DNA of 51,028 nt from an uncultured Bacteroidales bacterium (GTDB lineage Bacteria > Bacteroidota > Bacteroidia > Bacteroidales > Paludibacteraceae), in contig ONWR01000018.1 in NCBI GenBank assembly GCA_900321605.1, positions 1 through 51,028 on the forward strand, read 5' to 3'. Positions 30,881 to 39,531 of the stretch are shown one piece after another (positions within the stretch are counted from its first letter, which is position 1; each line of letters starts with the position of its first letter). Position numbers and translations under genes: made by a program. The notes beneath the pieces were generated by a model that made no database searches, was not told where the DNA came from, and saw only the letters and a program-made list of their open reading frames with translations.

Positions 30881-33064
30881 TCAATTCCCAAGGTCGCAAT
30901 GGAACTTCAGTCGTACCAACCGCACATGCATCTCGTCGTAGTAATCCTCGCCCAGTTCCTCCATTGCTTTCTTGATATTATCGTCGTCGGCGTTCTTGAA
31001 ATACTCGTATATATCCGCCTCTTCATCGGGGTCAACCACTTCTTTGATGAAATAGTTGATATTGATCTTCGTGCCGCTGAAAACGATCGCTTCCAACTCG
31101 TCCATCATCTCTTCCATGGACATTCCGTTGCTCTCTGCCAAATCGTCCAGATCCACACGCCTATCAATCGCCTGAATGATCTGTTTCTTACGCGTGGACT
31201 TCTTTGCAACGGTGCGAATACGCAAATCTTCCGGACGAATGATCTCATTCTCCTCTACGTATTCCTTAATTACGCGCAGGAACTCGTCTCCGTAACGTTT
31301 GGCTTTCGCTACGCCCACACCCGGGATCATCAGCAGCTCTTCCATCGTGATAGGATAGGTAGTTGCCATCGCTTCCAGACTCGGGTCTTGGAAGATCACA
31401 AACGGCGGTACGTCGTTCTTCTTGGCTACCTTACGGCGGATATCTTTGAGGATAGCGAACAGCACTTCATCGGCTGCCGAACAAGTAGCGCCTCCGCCTT
31501 CCATATCCATCTCGTCGTCGTCATGAACCTCTATCGGCACTTCGAACTTACCCGGCTTGCGAATAAATTTCGTACCTTCTTTGGTCAACTTCAGATCGCC
31601 GTAACTGTCCACATCTTTGGTGATCATGCCCACCAGCAACGCCTGTCGCAGGATAGCGTGCAGCGTGCTCTCGTCTTCGTCACTCGCAGCTCCGAAGTTC
31701 TCCAACTCATCGTGGTGATAGCTCATCACTTCAGCCGTCTGGTTTCCGTGCAGAATATCCACGATGTGCTCGGCTTTATGATGCTCGTTCACCTGCTGGA
31801 TCGTCTCCAACGCCAATTGCAGCAACTCGCTTGCATCTACTTGCTTATACGTCTTACGGCAGTTATCGCAGTTACCGCATTTCTCTTCCGTGTACTCCTC
31901 GCCGAAATAGTGAAGCAGCAACTTACGGCGGCAGATCGTACTCTCCGCATAGCTCTGCGTCTCAAACAGTAACTGGTTGCCGATACCTATCTCCTTCGGA
32001 GTCTTGTCTTTCTGGAATCGTCTCAGCCGCTCAATGTCATCCGGGCTGTAGAAACAGAGGCAGTAACCCTCACCACCGTCTCGTCCCGCACGACCGGTCT
32101 CCTGATAGTATCCCTCCAAGCTCTTCGGGATGTCGTAGTGTACCACGAACCGCACATCCGGTTTGTCGATACCCATACCGAAAGCGATTGTGGCTACGAT
32201 CACCTGCACTTCTTCCATGAGGAACGCATCTTGGTTTGCCGAACGGGTAGCAGCATCCATGCCTGCGTGATACGGACGTGCGGAGATACCGTTCACTTTC
32301 AGCACTTCCGCCAAATCCTCCACTTCCTTGCGCGATAAACAATATACGATACCGCTCTTACCTTCCATTCCGCGAATGAAACGTACCAAATCTTTATCTA
32401 CGTCCGATGTCTTCGTACGTACTTCGTAATACAAGTTCGGCCTGTTGAAACTGCTCTTGAAAACCGTTGCATCCATCATCCCTAAGTTCTTCTGGATGTC
32501 TTTCTGCACTTTCGGCGTAGCCGTGGCTGTCAGAGCGATGATAGGCGCCTTACCGATACGTTGTACCATACTGCGGATCTGGCTGTACTCCGGACGGAAA
32601 TCGTGACCCCATTCCGATATACAGTGTGCCTCATCCACGGCGTAGTAAGAGATCTTCACGCCTTTCAGGAAGTCCACGTTCTCTGCTTTCTGCAAGCTCT
32701 CCGGAGCCAGATACAGCAGTTTCGTCTTGCCTGCCAAGACATCTTCTTTGACAGCGTTAATCTCGCCTCTGCTCAAACTCGAGTTGATGAAATGGGCAAC
32801 GCCCTCTTCTTCCGAGTAGTTGCGCATAGCATCTACTTGGTTCTTCATCAGCGCTATAAGCGGTGAGATAACAATCGCCAAACCGTCCATGATCAACGAT
32901 GGTAACTGGAAACACAAACTCTTACCGCCGCCTGTTGGCATCAGTACGAATGTGTCTCTTCCTTCCATCACATTCCGGATGATGGCTTCCTGATTCCCTT
33001 TGAACGTGTCAAAACCAAAATAGTTTTGCAACGCCTTAATTAATTCCTCGTGTGTTATATCCAT
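30881..33064 (-). CDS. recQ: ATP-dependent DNA helicase RecQ
   Basis: A 727-residue 3'-5' DNA helicase. Motif I is PTGGGKSLCFQLP near residue 41. The DEAH box is AVDEAHCISEWGHDFRPEY. Motif VI is QETGRAGRDG. The RQC zinc site is CRRKLLLHYF...CGNCDNC near residues 380-405. A C-terminal HRDC-like domain contains VPPFVIFQDPSLEAMATTYP and the GVGVAKAKRYGDEF turn. An extra acidic tail (DDLAESNGMSMEEMMDELE) follows, as in other Bacteroidetes RecQ. It has its own promoter at 33160-33190 and an octamer array in the leader. Confidence 0.96.
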   Translation of the reverse strand: MDITHEELIKALQNYFGFDTFKGNQEAIIRNVMEGRDTFVLMPTGGGKSLCFQLPSLIMDGLAIVISPLIALMKNQVDAMRNYSEEEGVAHFINSSLSRGEINAVKEDVLAGKTKLLYLAPESLQKAENVDFLKGVKISYYAVDEAHCISEWGHDFRPEYSQIRSMVQRIGKAPIIALTATATPKVQKDIQKNLGMMDATVFKSSFNRPNLYYEVRTKTSDVDKDLVRFIRGMEGKSGIVYCLSRKEVEDLAEVLKVNGISARPYHAGMDAATRSANQDAFLMEEVQVIVATIAFGMGIDKPDVRFVVHYDIPKSLEGYYQETGRAGRDGGEGYCLCFYSPDDIERLRRFQKDKTPKEIGIGNQLLFETQSYAESTICRRKLLLHYFGEEYTEEKCGNCDNCRKTYKQVDASELLQLALETIQQVNEHHKAEHIVDILHGNQTAEVMSYHHDELENFGAASDEDESTLHAILRQALLVGMITKDVDSYGDLKLTKEGTKFIRKPGKFEVPIEVHDDDEMDMEGGGATCSAADEVLFAILKDIRRKVAKKNDVPPFVIFQDPSLEAMATTYPITMEELLMIPGVGVAKAKRYGDEFLRVIKEYVEENEIIRPEDLRIRTVAKKSTRKKQIIQAIDRRVDLDDLAESNGMSMEEMMDELEAIVFSGTKININYFIKEVVDPDEEADIYEYFKNADDDNIKKAMEELGEDYYDEMHVRLVRLKFHCDLGN

Positions 33065-33090
33065 AATTTTTATTTATATTCTTTTCATCT

Positions 33091-33151
33091 CTCATCCCCT
33101 CATCCTCTCATCCTCTCATCCACTAATCCACTAATCCCCTCATCCACTCAT
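33091..33151. repeat. CTCATCCN octamer array in the recQ leader
   Basis: Seven and a half 8-bp units (ctcatccc, ctcatcct, ctcatcct, ctcatcca, ctaatcca, ctaatccc, ctcatcca, ctcat) lie between the recQ promoter and its ATG, so they are in the 5' leader. The same octamer is found inside galK. Confidence 0.93.
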
Positions 33152-33159
33152 TTCGGGTG

Positions 33160-33190
33160 CAAAGTTACACATAATTTTTTATATATGCAA
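33160..33190 (-). promoter_or_regulatory. Promoter for recQ
   Basis: Minus strand TTGCATATAT from 33190 and TAACTTTG (33167-33160), spacer 20. The leader to the recQ ATG is about 90 nt. Confidence 0.87.
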
Positions 33191-33289
33191 GAGTACATGA
33201 CTTTTTTTTGTAAAAAAACGTATTTTGTCCCCCAAAACCTCCGATGAATTCGGCATTTTTAGCCCTTTTTTTGCTCATCTCTCTAACCT

Positions 33290-33416
33290 CCTCCCACCGA
33301 CCCGTCTCGTACCTCCCACCGACCCATCTCGGTCCCTCATCGACTCGTCCACGTATCAACCTCGATATCATGCCAAATGATACCCCAAACATACCCAAAG
33401 GATACCCCAAGGATAC
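33290..33416. repeat. 22-bp and 11-bp tandem repeats in a gene-free region
   Basis: The 690-base gap 33065-33756 has no convincing gene. It holds two 22-bp units starting cctcccaccgaccc (33290 and 33312). Four 11-bp units follow (33373-33416: ccaaatgatac, cccaaacatac, ccaaaggatac, cccaaggatac). Past 33420 the sequence is A/T-rich up to the MFS promoter. Confidence 0.85.
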
Positions 33417-33647
33417 AACCTCCATTTTGTCCAAAACCACGCAAAAATGCCACATTTACTATATAATACTTTAGTATTATATACTTTTTGTGTTATTTTT
33501 GACCTTTTATGAAGAAAATACCATTTCAGAGAACCTGCCTTTTATCTTTGTTTTTCTTATTGTGTTTTTATGTTTATCTGTATTTATGTTCTATAACATA
33601 TTTTACCGAAAAAATGCATAAATTTTACGAAAAAAATGCAAAAACTC

Positions 33648-33678
33648 TTGCATATATCAAAAAAATGTTGTAATTTTG
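33648..33678 (+). promoter_or_regulatory. Promoter for the MFS/SusCD locus
   Basis: TTGCATATATC from 33648 and TAATTTTG at 33671-33678, spacer 20. The leader to the MFS ATG is about 70 nt and very A/T-rich. Confidence 0.82.
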
Positions 33679-33756
33679 TGCCCGATTTGTAAGATATATT
33701 TTACAATTGCAATATAAAATTTTTAATATTTATCAAAGAATCAATCATTTGATACC

Positions 33757-35106
33757 ATGCAGAAACGGAATTTATCCTTCACACAACTCTTCAATCTGAG
33801 TTTTGGATTTTTCGGAGTACAGATTGCTTATGCGCTTCAGAGCGCCAACATCTCCCGTATTTTTGCTACCTTAGGAGCAGATCCTCACACCTTGAGCTTC
33901 TTCTGGATCCTTCCGCCCCTTATGGGCATGATTGTCCAGCCGCTCGTTGGTAAGTACAGCGACAAGACTTGGAATCGTCTCGGTCGTCGTAAACCTTATT
34001 TGCTCGTGGGCGCGCTCATCGCGGTAGCCGTTATGTTGTTGCTGCCTAACGCAGGTAACTTCACTTTTACGCAGTCTCTCTTCTTGGGCTTGAATGCTGC
34101 TATGTGGTTCGGACTGTTCAGCCTCATGTTCCTCGACACCTCGATCAACATTGCTATGCAGCCGTTCAAGATGATGGTGGGCGATATGGTCAATGAGGAG
34201 CAGAAGGGTACCGCTTATGCGATTCAGTCTGCTCTCTGTAACGCAGGTTCGTTGGTTGGTTACGTCTTCCCGATCTTCTTCACGTGGATCGGTATCGCTA
34301 ATACAGCTCCCGAAGGTGTCATCCCTGACTCCGTCAAATGGTCCTTCTACGCGGGCGCGCTTATCCTTATTCTCTGTTCGCTCTATACCTTCGCTACGGT
34401 CAAGGAGCTCAATCCGCAGGAATATGCGGAGTTCCATGGAATTGACCCCAAGAAGGAAGACAAGAAAGAATACGATGAGGAACCGGGCTTCATCTCCCTC
34501 CTTGTGAAAGCGCCTTCGGCTTTCTGGACAGTGGGTCTCGTGCAGTTCTTCTGCTGGGCAGCGTTCATGTATATGTGGACGTATTCCAATGGAGCAATTG
34601 CTTCTAACTGTTACGGCTGGGATGGTGTTAGCGCAGCCGATGCTGCTTTCCAGACTGCCGGTAACTGGGTGGGAGTAGTGTTCGCTATTCAGGCTGTCGG
34701 CTCGCTCCTTTGGGCAATGGTGTTGCCGAAGTTGGAGCACGCGTTTGGTAACAAAGGCGCTTATGCGATCTCCCTCATCGTCGGAGCTATTGGATTTATC
34801 TCGGTTTATTATGTGACCGACCCGTATATCCTCTGGCTCAGCTACGCACTCATCGGAGCCGCTTGGGCTGCTATGCTTGCATTGCCGTTCACGATCGTGA
34901 CCAATGCTATCAAGGGCGGAAACATGGGTTACTACCTCGGTCTGTTCAACTGCACGATCTGCGTGCCGCAAATCGTTGCAGCCCTCTGCGGTGGTGTACT
35001 CCTTAAATATATGTGCGCGCACGTACAAGCCGGAATGCTCGTCGTTGCCGGTGTCCTCCTTATCCTCGGTGCCGCTTCCGTCTTCTTGATCAAGGAGAAA
35101 GAGTAA
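33757..35106 (+). CDS. MFS sugar transporter (SLC45/GPH-like)
   Basis: A 449-residue inner-membrane transporter with about twelve helices. Features of the SLC45/GPH group are NLSFGFFGVQIAYALQSANISRIF at the N-terminus, the loop DKTWNRLGRRKPYLLVGA between helices 2 and 3, and MVGDMVNEEQKGTAYAIQS. Relatives carry maltose, sucrose or other oligosaccharides with protons. In Bacteroidetes such carriers often accompany glucan utilisation genes, which fits the SusC/SusD pair 1.1 kb downstream. The start at 33757 follows a clear promoter. Confidence 0.88.
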   Translation: MQKRNLSFTQLFNLSFGFFGVQIAYALQSANISRIFATLGADPHTLSFFWILPPLMGMIVQPLVGKYSDKTWNRLGRRKPYLLVGALIAVAVMLLLPNAGNFTFTQSLFLGLNAAMWFGLFSLMFLDTSINIAMQPFKMMVGDMVNEEQKGTAYAIQSALCNAGSLVGYVFPIFFTWIGIANTAPEGVIPDSVKWSFYAGALILILCSLYTFATVKELNPQEYAEFHGIDPKKEDKKEYDEEPGFISLLVKAPSAFWTVGLVQFFCWAAFMYMWTYSNGAIASNCYGWDGVSAADAAFQTAGNWVGVVFAIQAVGSLLWAMVLPKLEHAFGNKGAYAISLIVGAIGFISVYYVTDPYILWLSYALIGAAWAAMLALPFTIVTNAIKGGNMGYYLGLFNCTICVPQIVAALCGGVLLKYMCAHVQAGMLVVAGVLLILGAASVFLIKEKE

Positions 35107-35111
35107 TACCT

Positions 35112-35204
35112 ATCCGCCAATTTTGGCGGATCCCTCGCATCGTGCATTGATGCACGATCAACGCCCCGCCTCGTGCATAAATCCATCCGCCAATTTTGGC
35201 GGAT
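35112..35204. repeat. Set of three perfect stem-loops after the MFS gene
   Basis: ATCCGCCAATTTTGGCGGAT occurs twice (35112-35131 and 35185-35204). Between them is ATCGTGCATTGATGCACGAT (35139-35158), and a half copy cgtgcat follows at about 35172-35178. Each is a perfect inverted repeat. None has a T tract. They could set mRNA stability between the transporter and the SusCD genes, or be palindromic repeats. Confidence 0.85.
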
Positions 35205-35241
35205 CCCAATAGAAAGAATAAATATCAAAATAACTAACATT

Positions 35242-36210
35242 ATGAAAAACAAACTACTTGTAACGCTTTGTGCGGCAGTGGCAGTCTCCTTGGCTTTCAC
35301 TTCCTGCAAACCGAAGTCTGACGCGAAGGACGTGTGCGATGATTTGTTGAAAACCAGCATGCACAAGTCTCCACGCAGCCTTTTGCAACTGAAAGGTGAG
35401 ACCCTCACCATTAAGGAGTTTGAGTTCGCATCTGCGAATGTCAATGACAATCGTATTATCTACCGCGAGATCTCCTTTGGTAACGGTGTGGATCAAACAA
35501 AGAAAGTACTGAATCTCACCTATGAGTACGGTGATTGGAATGACAATAATACCGGTTATTCCCTCTCTTTCAATCCTGCTACTCCTTACGCTTCTGCTTG
35601 GTTTAGCGGTAACTCCCTCATTACCCCCGATGGTCTTGCTTTCGGTGGTGAGGGTAACGCCAACACTGCCCGTGTAGAGAAATGGGAGAAAACATTAGGT
35701 ACTATCCTCAATACTGATTGGGAAGGAACCTTCAGAGATAAGTATGAGACGGATAGTATATTCCGTGATTCGATCTACAAACACATGTCTCATGGTAAGA
35801 TCGTTCGTGATACCATTAAGGTGTTTGACCACTTGGATACACTGTGCGCAGATACTACTGCATGCTATTATTTGACGCTTAATCGCGATGCGGAGTATAA
35901 AAACACAGGACATTTCTATTTAAAGGAGTTCCACGCTAAATATGATACCTTGAACAAAAAGGTGGATACGTTTGATATTAAGATAAGAGAGTATGACTTA
36001 GAATGGTATTTCACAAGTGTTTCTTCAGACTCGAAGTTTATGATACAACTCAAGAATACTGCTTCTGGAGAAAAAGAAGATGTTTTTGATATCTCGAAAT
36101 ATAAATATGAAGAGAAGTACGTACAGGATACTACGACGATGGTAATGGATACTATTGTTACACATGAGTTCCTGCGTGGCGGCTTGATGTTCTATCACCC
36201 CAAACACTAA
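35242..36210 (+). CDS. Lipoprotein of unknown function upstream of susC
   Basis: A 322-residue lipoprotein (MKNKLLVTLCAAVAVSLAFT, then the lipobox Cys near residue 21). I do not recognise a named family. The body is polar and beta-rich, with no cysteine pattern that suggests an enzyme. The first part (DVCDDLLKTSMHKSPRSLL) is helical. I start at ATG 35242; the upstream in-frame codons cross the palindromes. It lies 30 nt before susC and is probably part of the same transcript, perhaps as a surface accessory protein. Confidence 0.7.
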   Translation: MKNKLLVTLCAAVAVSLAFTSCKPKSDAKDVCDDLLKTSMHKSPRSLLQLKGETLTIKEFEFASANVNDNRIIYREISFGNGVDQTKKVLNLTYEYGDWNDNNTGYSLSFNPATPYASAWFSGNSLITPDGLAFGGEGNANTARVEKWEKTLGTILNTDWEGTFRDKYETDSIFRDSIYKHMSHGKIVRDTIKVFDHLDTLCADTTACYYLTLNRDAEYKNTGHFYLKEFHAKYDTLNKKVDTFDIKIREYDLEWYFTSVSSDSKFMIQLKNTASGEKEDVFDISKYKYEEKYVQDTTTMVMDTIVTHEFLRGGLMFYHPKH

Positions 36211-36240
36211 TCCTAATAAATACCATAAACATTTGAAACA

Positions 36241-39200
36241 ATGAAAAAGACTAACTTGAATATGTTTCGCACTATTTCCATCGCCCTTATGCTGATGCTG
36301 GGCGTTGGTACCGCAGCTGCACAGCTCGCCGTACAAGGTGTGGTTGTGGATGCAGCTAACGGTGAACCGATTATTGGTGCTTCCATCCTCGAAATGGGTA
36401 CTACCAACGGTACCGTAACGGACTGGGATGGTAATTTTGAACTCAATGTTAAGCCGGGTGCCAAGCTCGCTATCTCCTATATGGGTTATAAAACCCAAGA
36501 GCTGGATGCCAAGGCATCGATGAACGTCAAATTAGGCGAAGATGCTGCGGTCTTGGATGAAGTAGTCGTTGTAGGTTATGGTGTCGTTAAGAAAAACGAT
36601 GCTACCGGTTCGGTTACCGCTATCAAACCCGATGACATGAACAAAGGTCTGCAGACCAACGCACAAGACATGATCCAAGGTAAGATCGCCGGTGTGAACG
36701 TTTCTACCGATGGTGGTACTCCTGGTGGTGGTGCTACGATCCGTATTCGTGGTGGTTCGTCTCTGAACGCTTCCAACGACCCGTTGATCGTCATCGATGG
36801 ACTTGCTATGGATAACAATGGTATTCAAGGTGTCTCTAACCCGCTCTCGTTGGTGAACCCGAATGATATCGAGACCTTCACCGTCCTCAAGGATGCGTCC
36901 GCTACCGCTATCTACGGTTCGCGTGCATCCAACGGTGTCATCCTCATTACTACCAAGAAAGGTAAATCCGGTTCGAAGATGAAAGTGTCCTATGATGGTA
37001 ACGTTTCCTTCGGTTCCGTGCTCAAGCATCTGAACGTCCTCACCGGTGATGAACTCCGTGCTTACGCTACGAGTGCCGGTCAGTCTCGTCAGCAGAATGC
37101 GTACCTCATGAATGACGATGTAGATTGGTTTAAGAAAATCTATCGTACCGCTATCTCTACCGACCATAACATCTCGTTGACCGGTGGTTTCAAAAACAAG
37201 AATGTCGATATGCCGTATCGTGCTTCGGTCGGTTATACCCTCAATAATGGTGCTGTCAAAGGTTCGCAGATGCAGCGTGTTACCGCTTCTTTGAACCTCA
37301 ACCCATCTTTCTTGGACAATCACCTCTCCTTCAACATCAATGCGAAGGGAATGTATATCTACAATGAGTACGAACCCGGTATCGCAGGTGCTTATCTGGA
37401 TAAAGACCCGACTCAGCCGATCTATTCGGACGGTAATCTCACCAATATCTATGGTGACCGTATTTTGGCGGGTTCCGCGAATGGTAAAGACTTCTACTTG
37501 ACTAAAGAAGAGTTGGATGAGCACTGGGATGGTTATTTCCAGCCGCTCGGTACTTCGTCCAGCGCGTATGGTCCGTACGAGGATACCACTTGGATGTACA
37601 GCCTCAAATCGCAGGCTAACCCCCTCGCTATGCTCAAACATCAGTCCAATAAATCCAACGCCGCTCAGTTCGTTGGTAATATTGAGGCTACCTATAAGAT
37701 TCACGGTTTTGAAGACCTGATGCTGCATGCTAACTTCGGTGCTGACTACTCTTTCGGTAAGCAGACCAATAAGAACAGCGCCTATGGTACAGCAAGCCAC
37801 TATACCGGCTGGGATGGTTATTCACAGAAAATGAAATACAACCTCCAGTTCAACTGCTTCGCACAGTACGGACATGACTGGGAGAATGCTCACCAGCACT
37901 TCGACATCATGGCGGGTTACGAGTGGCAACATTTCTACAATGACTTCAAGAGCTACGGTAGCGGTTTCTATCCGATGACTTATCTCGGTGATAAGACCAA
38001 AGCCGGTCAAGCTGCTTATGCTTCTACTTCTACCGGTAAAGGTGAGAACTACCTCGTTTCCTTCTTCGGACGTCTCAACTGGATCGGTTGGAACCAGATC
38101 ATGGTTACCGCTACTGTCCGTGGTGATGGTTCTTCTCGCTTCCATAAGAGTCACCGTTGGGGTGTATTCCCCTCTGTGGCAGTGGGTTGGAAGATCAAAG
38201 AGTCCTTCATGAAGGATGTTCATTGGCTCAATGACCTCAAGCTCCGTCTCGGTTATGGTATCACCGGTCAGCAGGATGGTATCGGCGATCATGCATACAT
38301 GCCGTCTTATCAGCAGACCACGGGTCACACCTCGTATTATCCGGTCGGAGGAGGCAACTATGCTACCGAGGATAACGATACCCGTATCGTAGATGTGGTA
38401 TATGACCAAGACGGTCTGCCCCTCTTCATCTCTGATCGCCCGAACTCCTTCAACCCCGATCTGACTTGGGAGAAGACTACGACGTACAATGCCGGTCTTG
38501 ACTTCGCGTTCCTCAATAACCGAATCTCCGGTTCTATTGACTACTACTATCGTAAAACAACCGACCTGCTCAATAACGTCAACGTAGCTATGGGTACTAA
38601 CTTCCGTAAGCGTGTGATGTCGAACATCGGTTCGCTCCGTAACCAAGGTGTCGAGTTTGCTATCAACGCTGTCGTTCTCGACTACGGAAAACGCTTCAAA
38701 TGGGATATCGGCTATAACGTTACTTGGAATGAGAACCGTATTACCAAGATCAACGGTGAAGAGACTATGATCGATGGTAGCGGTTACGGTGGAGCAGGTC
38801 TTGGTGGTAAATCCATCACCAAATATGCTGTGGACAAACCGACCAACTCTTTCTACCTCTATGAGGCTAAACAGGGTACTCGTGCTGATGGTACGAAATA
38901 CTGGTATATCGTTGATCAGCAGGCTCAGGGTGAGGATGGTTACGGTAAGATCGACGAGCGTGATAAGGTCTTCAAACATAGTCCTATTGCTCCCGTTACG
39001 ATGGGCTTCCAGATGAAGTTCCAGTTCTACAACTTCGACCTCGGAATGTCTTTCCGTGCTGCAATCGGAAACTATGTATTCAACAATGTCATTTCTTCTC
39101 GTCTCCAGAATGTGCCTATCGGAAACTTGGCGCGTGACGGTTACTACAAGAACCTCCCGTTGGATGTATTCGATGCATACTACGTAGATGGTTATAACAT

Positions 39201-39483
39201 GTCTATCTATGATGCAGAGGGTAAGAGCATCGTTGGAAATGCAGAGTATGATATCACAGACCGCTTCTTGGAGAACGCTTCCTTCCTGCGCTGTGATAAC
39301 ATCACACTCGGTTACTCCTTCTCTAAGAACAGAGTTTCCGGTCGTGCATACTGCACCGTTTCCAACCCCTTCGTTATCACCAAGTATTCGGGTCTTGATC
39401 CGGAAATCGGTATCGGTGGTGTAGATAACTCCATCTATCCGCGTTCCATGACTACCGTTCTTGGTATCAACCTCCAATTCTAA
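36241..39483 (+). CDS. SusC/RagA-type TonB-dependent outer-membrane transporter
   Basis: A 1080-residue outer-membrane porin that imports oligosaccharides bound by SusD, powered by TonB. The signal peptide ends near AAAQ. Residues about 28-105 are the carboxypeptidase-regulatory-like domain (VVDAANGEPIIGASI; GYKTQELDA). The TonB box is VLDEVVVVGYG near residue 103. The plug carries GKIAGVNV and IRIRGGSSLNASNDPLIVIDG, then the AIYGSRASNGVILITTKKG motif. The rest is a beta barrel ending with aromatic sequence NLQF. It pairs with the SusD gene 48 nt downstream. The glycan is not readable from sequence. Confidence 0.97.
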   Translation: MKKTNLNMFRTISIALMLMLGVGTAAAQLAVQGVVVDAANGEPIIGASILEMGTTNGTVTDWDGNFELNVKPGAKLAISYMGYKTQELDAKASMNVKLGEDAAVLDEVVVVGYGVVKKNDATGSVTAIKPDDMNKGLQTNAQDMIQGKIAGVNVSTDGGTPGGGATIRIRGGSSLNASNDPLIVIDGLAMDNNGIQGVSNPLSLVNPNDIETFTVLKDASATAIYGSRASNGVILITTKKGKSGSKMKVSYDGNVSFGSVLKHLNVLTGDELRAYATSAGQSRQQNAYLMNDDVDWFKKIYRTAISTDHNISLTGGFKNKNVDMPYRASVGYTLNNGAVKGSQMQRVTASLNLNPSFLDNHLSFNINAKGMYIYNEYEPGIAGAYLDKDPTQPIYSDGNLTNIYGDRILAGSANGKDFYLTKEELDEHWDGYFQPLGTSSSAYGPYEDTTWMYSLKSQANPLAMLKHQSNKSNAAQFVGNIEATYKIHGFEDLMLHANFGADYSFGKQTNKNSAYGTASHYTGWDGYSQKMKYNLQFNCFAQYGHDWENAHQHFDIMAGYEWQHFYNDFKSYGSGFYPMTYLGDKTKAGQAAYASTSTGKGENYLVSFFGRLNWIGWNQIMVTATVRGDGSSRFHKSHRWGVFPSVAVGWKIKESFMKDVHWLNDLKLRLGYGITGQQDGIGDHAYMPSYQQTTGHTSYYPVGGGNYATEDNDTRIVDVVYDQDGLPLFISDRPNSFNPDLTWEKTTTYNAGLDFAFLNNRISGSIDYYYRKTTDLLNNVNVAMGTNFRKRVMSNIGSLRNQGVEFAINAVVLDYGKRFKWDIGYNVTWNENRITKINGEETMIDGSGYGGAGLGGKSITKYAVDKPTNSFYLYEAKQGTRADGTKYWYIVDQQAQGEDGYGKIDERDKVFKHSPIAPVTMGFQMKFQFYNFDLGMSFRAAIGNYVFNNVISSRLQNVPIGNLARDGYYKNLPLDVFDAYYVDGYNMSIYDAEGKSIVGNAEYDITDRFLENASFLRCDNITLGYSFSKNRVSGRAYCTVSNPFVITKYSGLDPEIGIGGVDNSIYPRSMTTVLGINLQF

Positions 39484-39500
39484 TAACTGCGAAAAAAGAT

Positions 39501-39528
39501 ATTAATTATTCATTATTAATTATTCATT
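39501..39528. repeat. ATTAATT/ATTCATT heptamers before susD
   Basis: Four 7-bp units lie between susC and susD and end four bases before the susD start codon. The same family is between galK and galM (46491-46520). Confidence 0.85.
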
Positions 39529-39531
39529 AAT

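Noticed and set aside
30899-31972. A long frame antisense to recQ.
   Set aside because: RecQ motifs on the minus strand are complete; the antisense translation is featureless.
33165-33455. A 96-codon minus-strand frame upstream of recQ.
   Set aside because: It runs through the recQ promoter and tandem repeats; a chance frame is likelier.
33871-35028. A 385-codon frame antisense to the MFS transporter.
   Set aside because: Charged, His/Glu/Arg-rich shadow translation without a family; the sense gene has clear membrane helices and a promoter.
37822-39477. A 551-codon open frame antisense to susC (and others at 36532-37800).
   Set aside because: Low-complexity Val/Thr/Ile/Arg-rich translation with no motifs; it mirrors codon bias of the clearly real SusC on the other strand.
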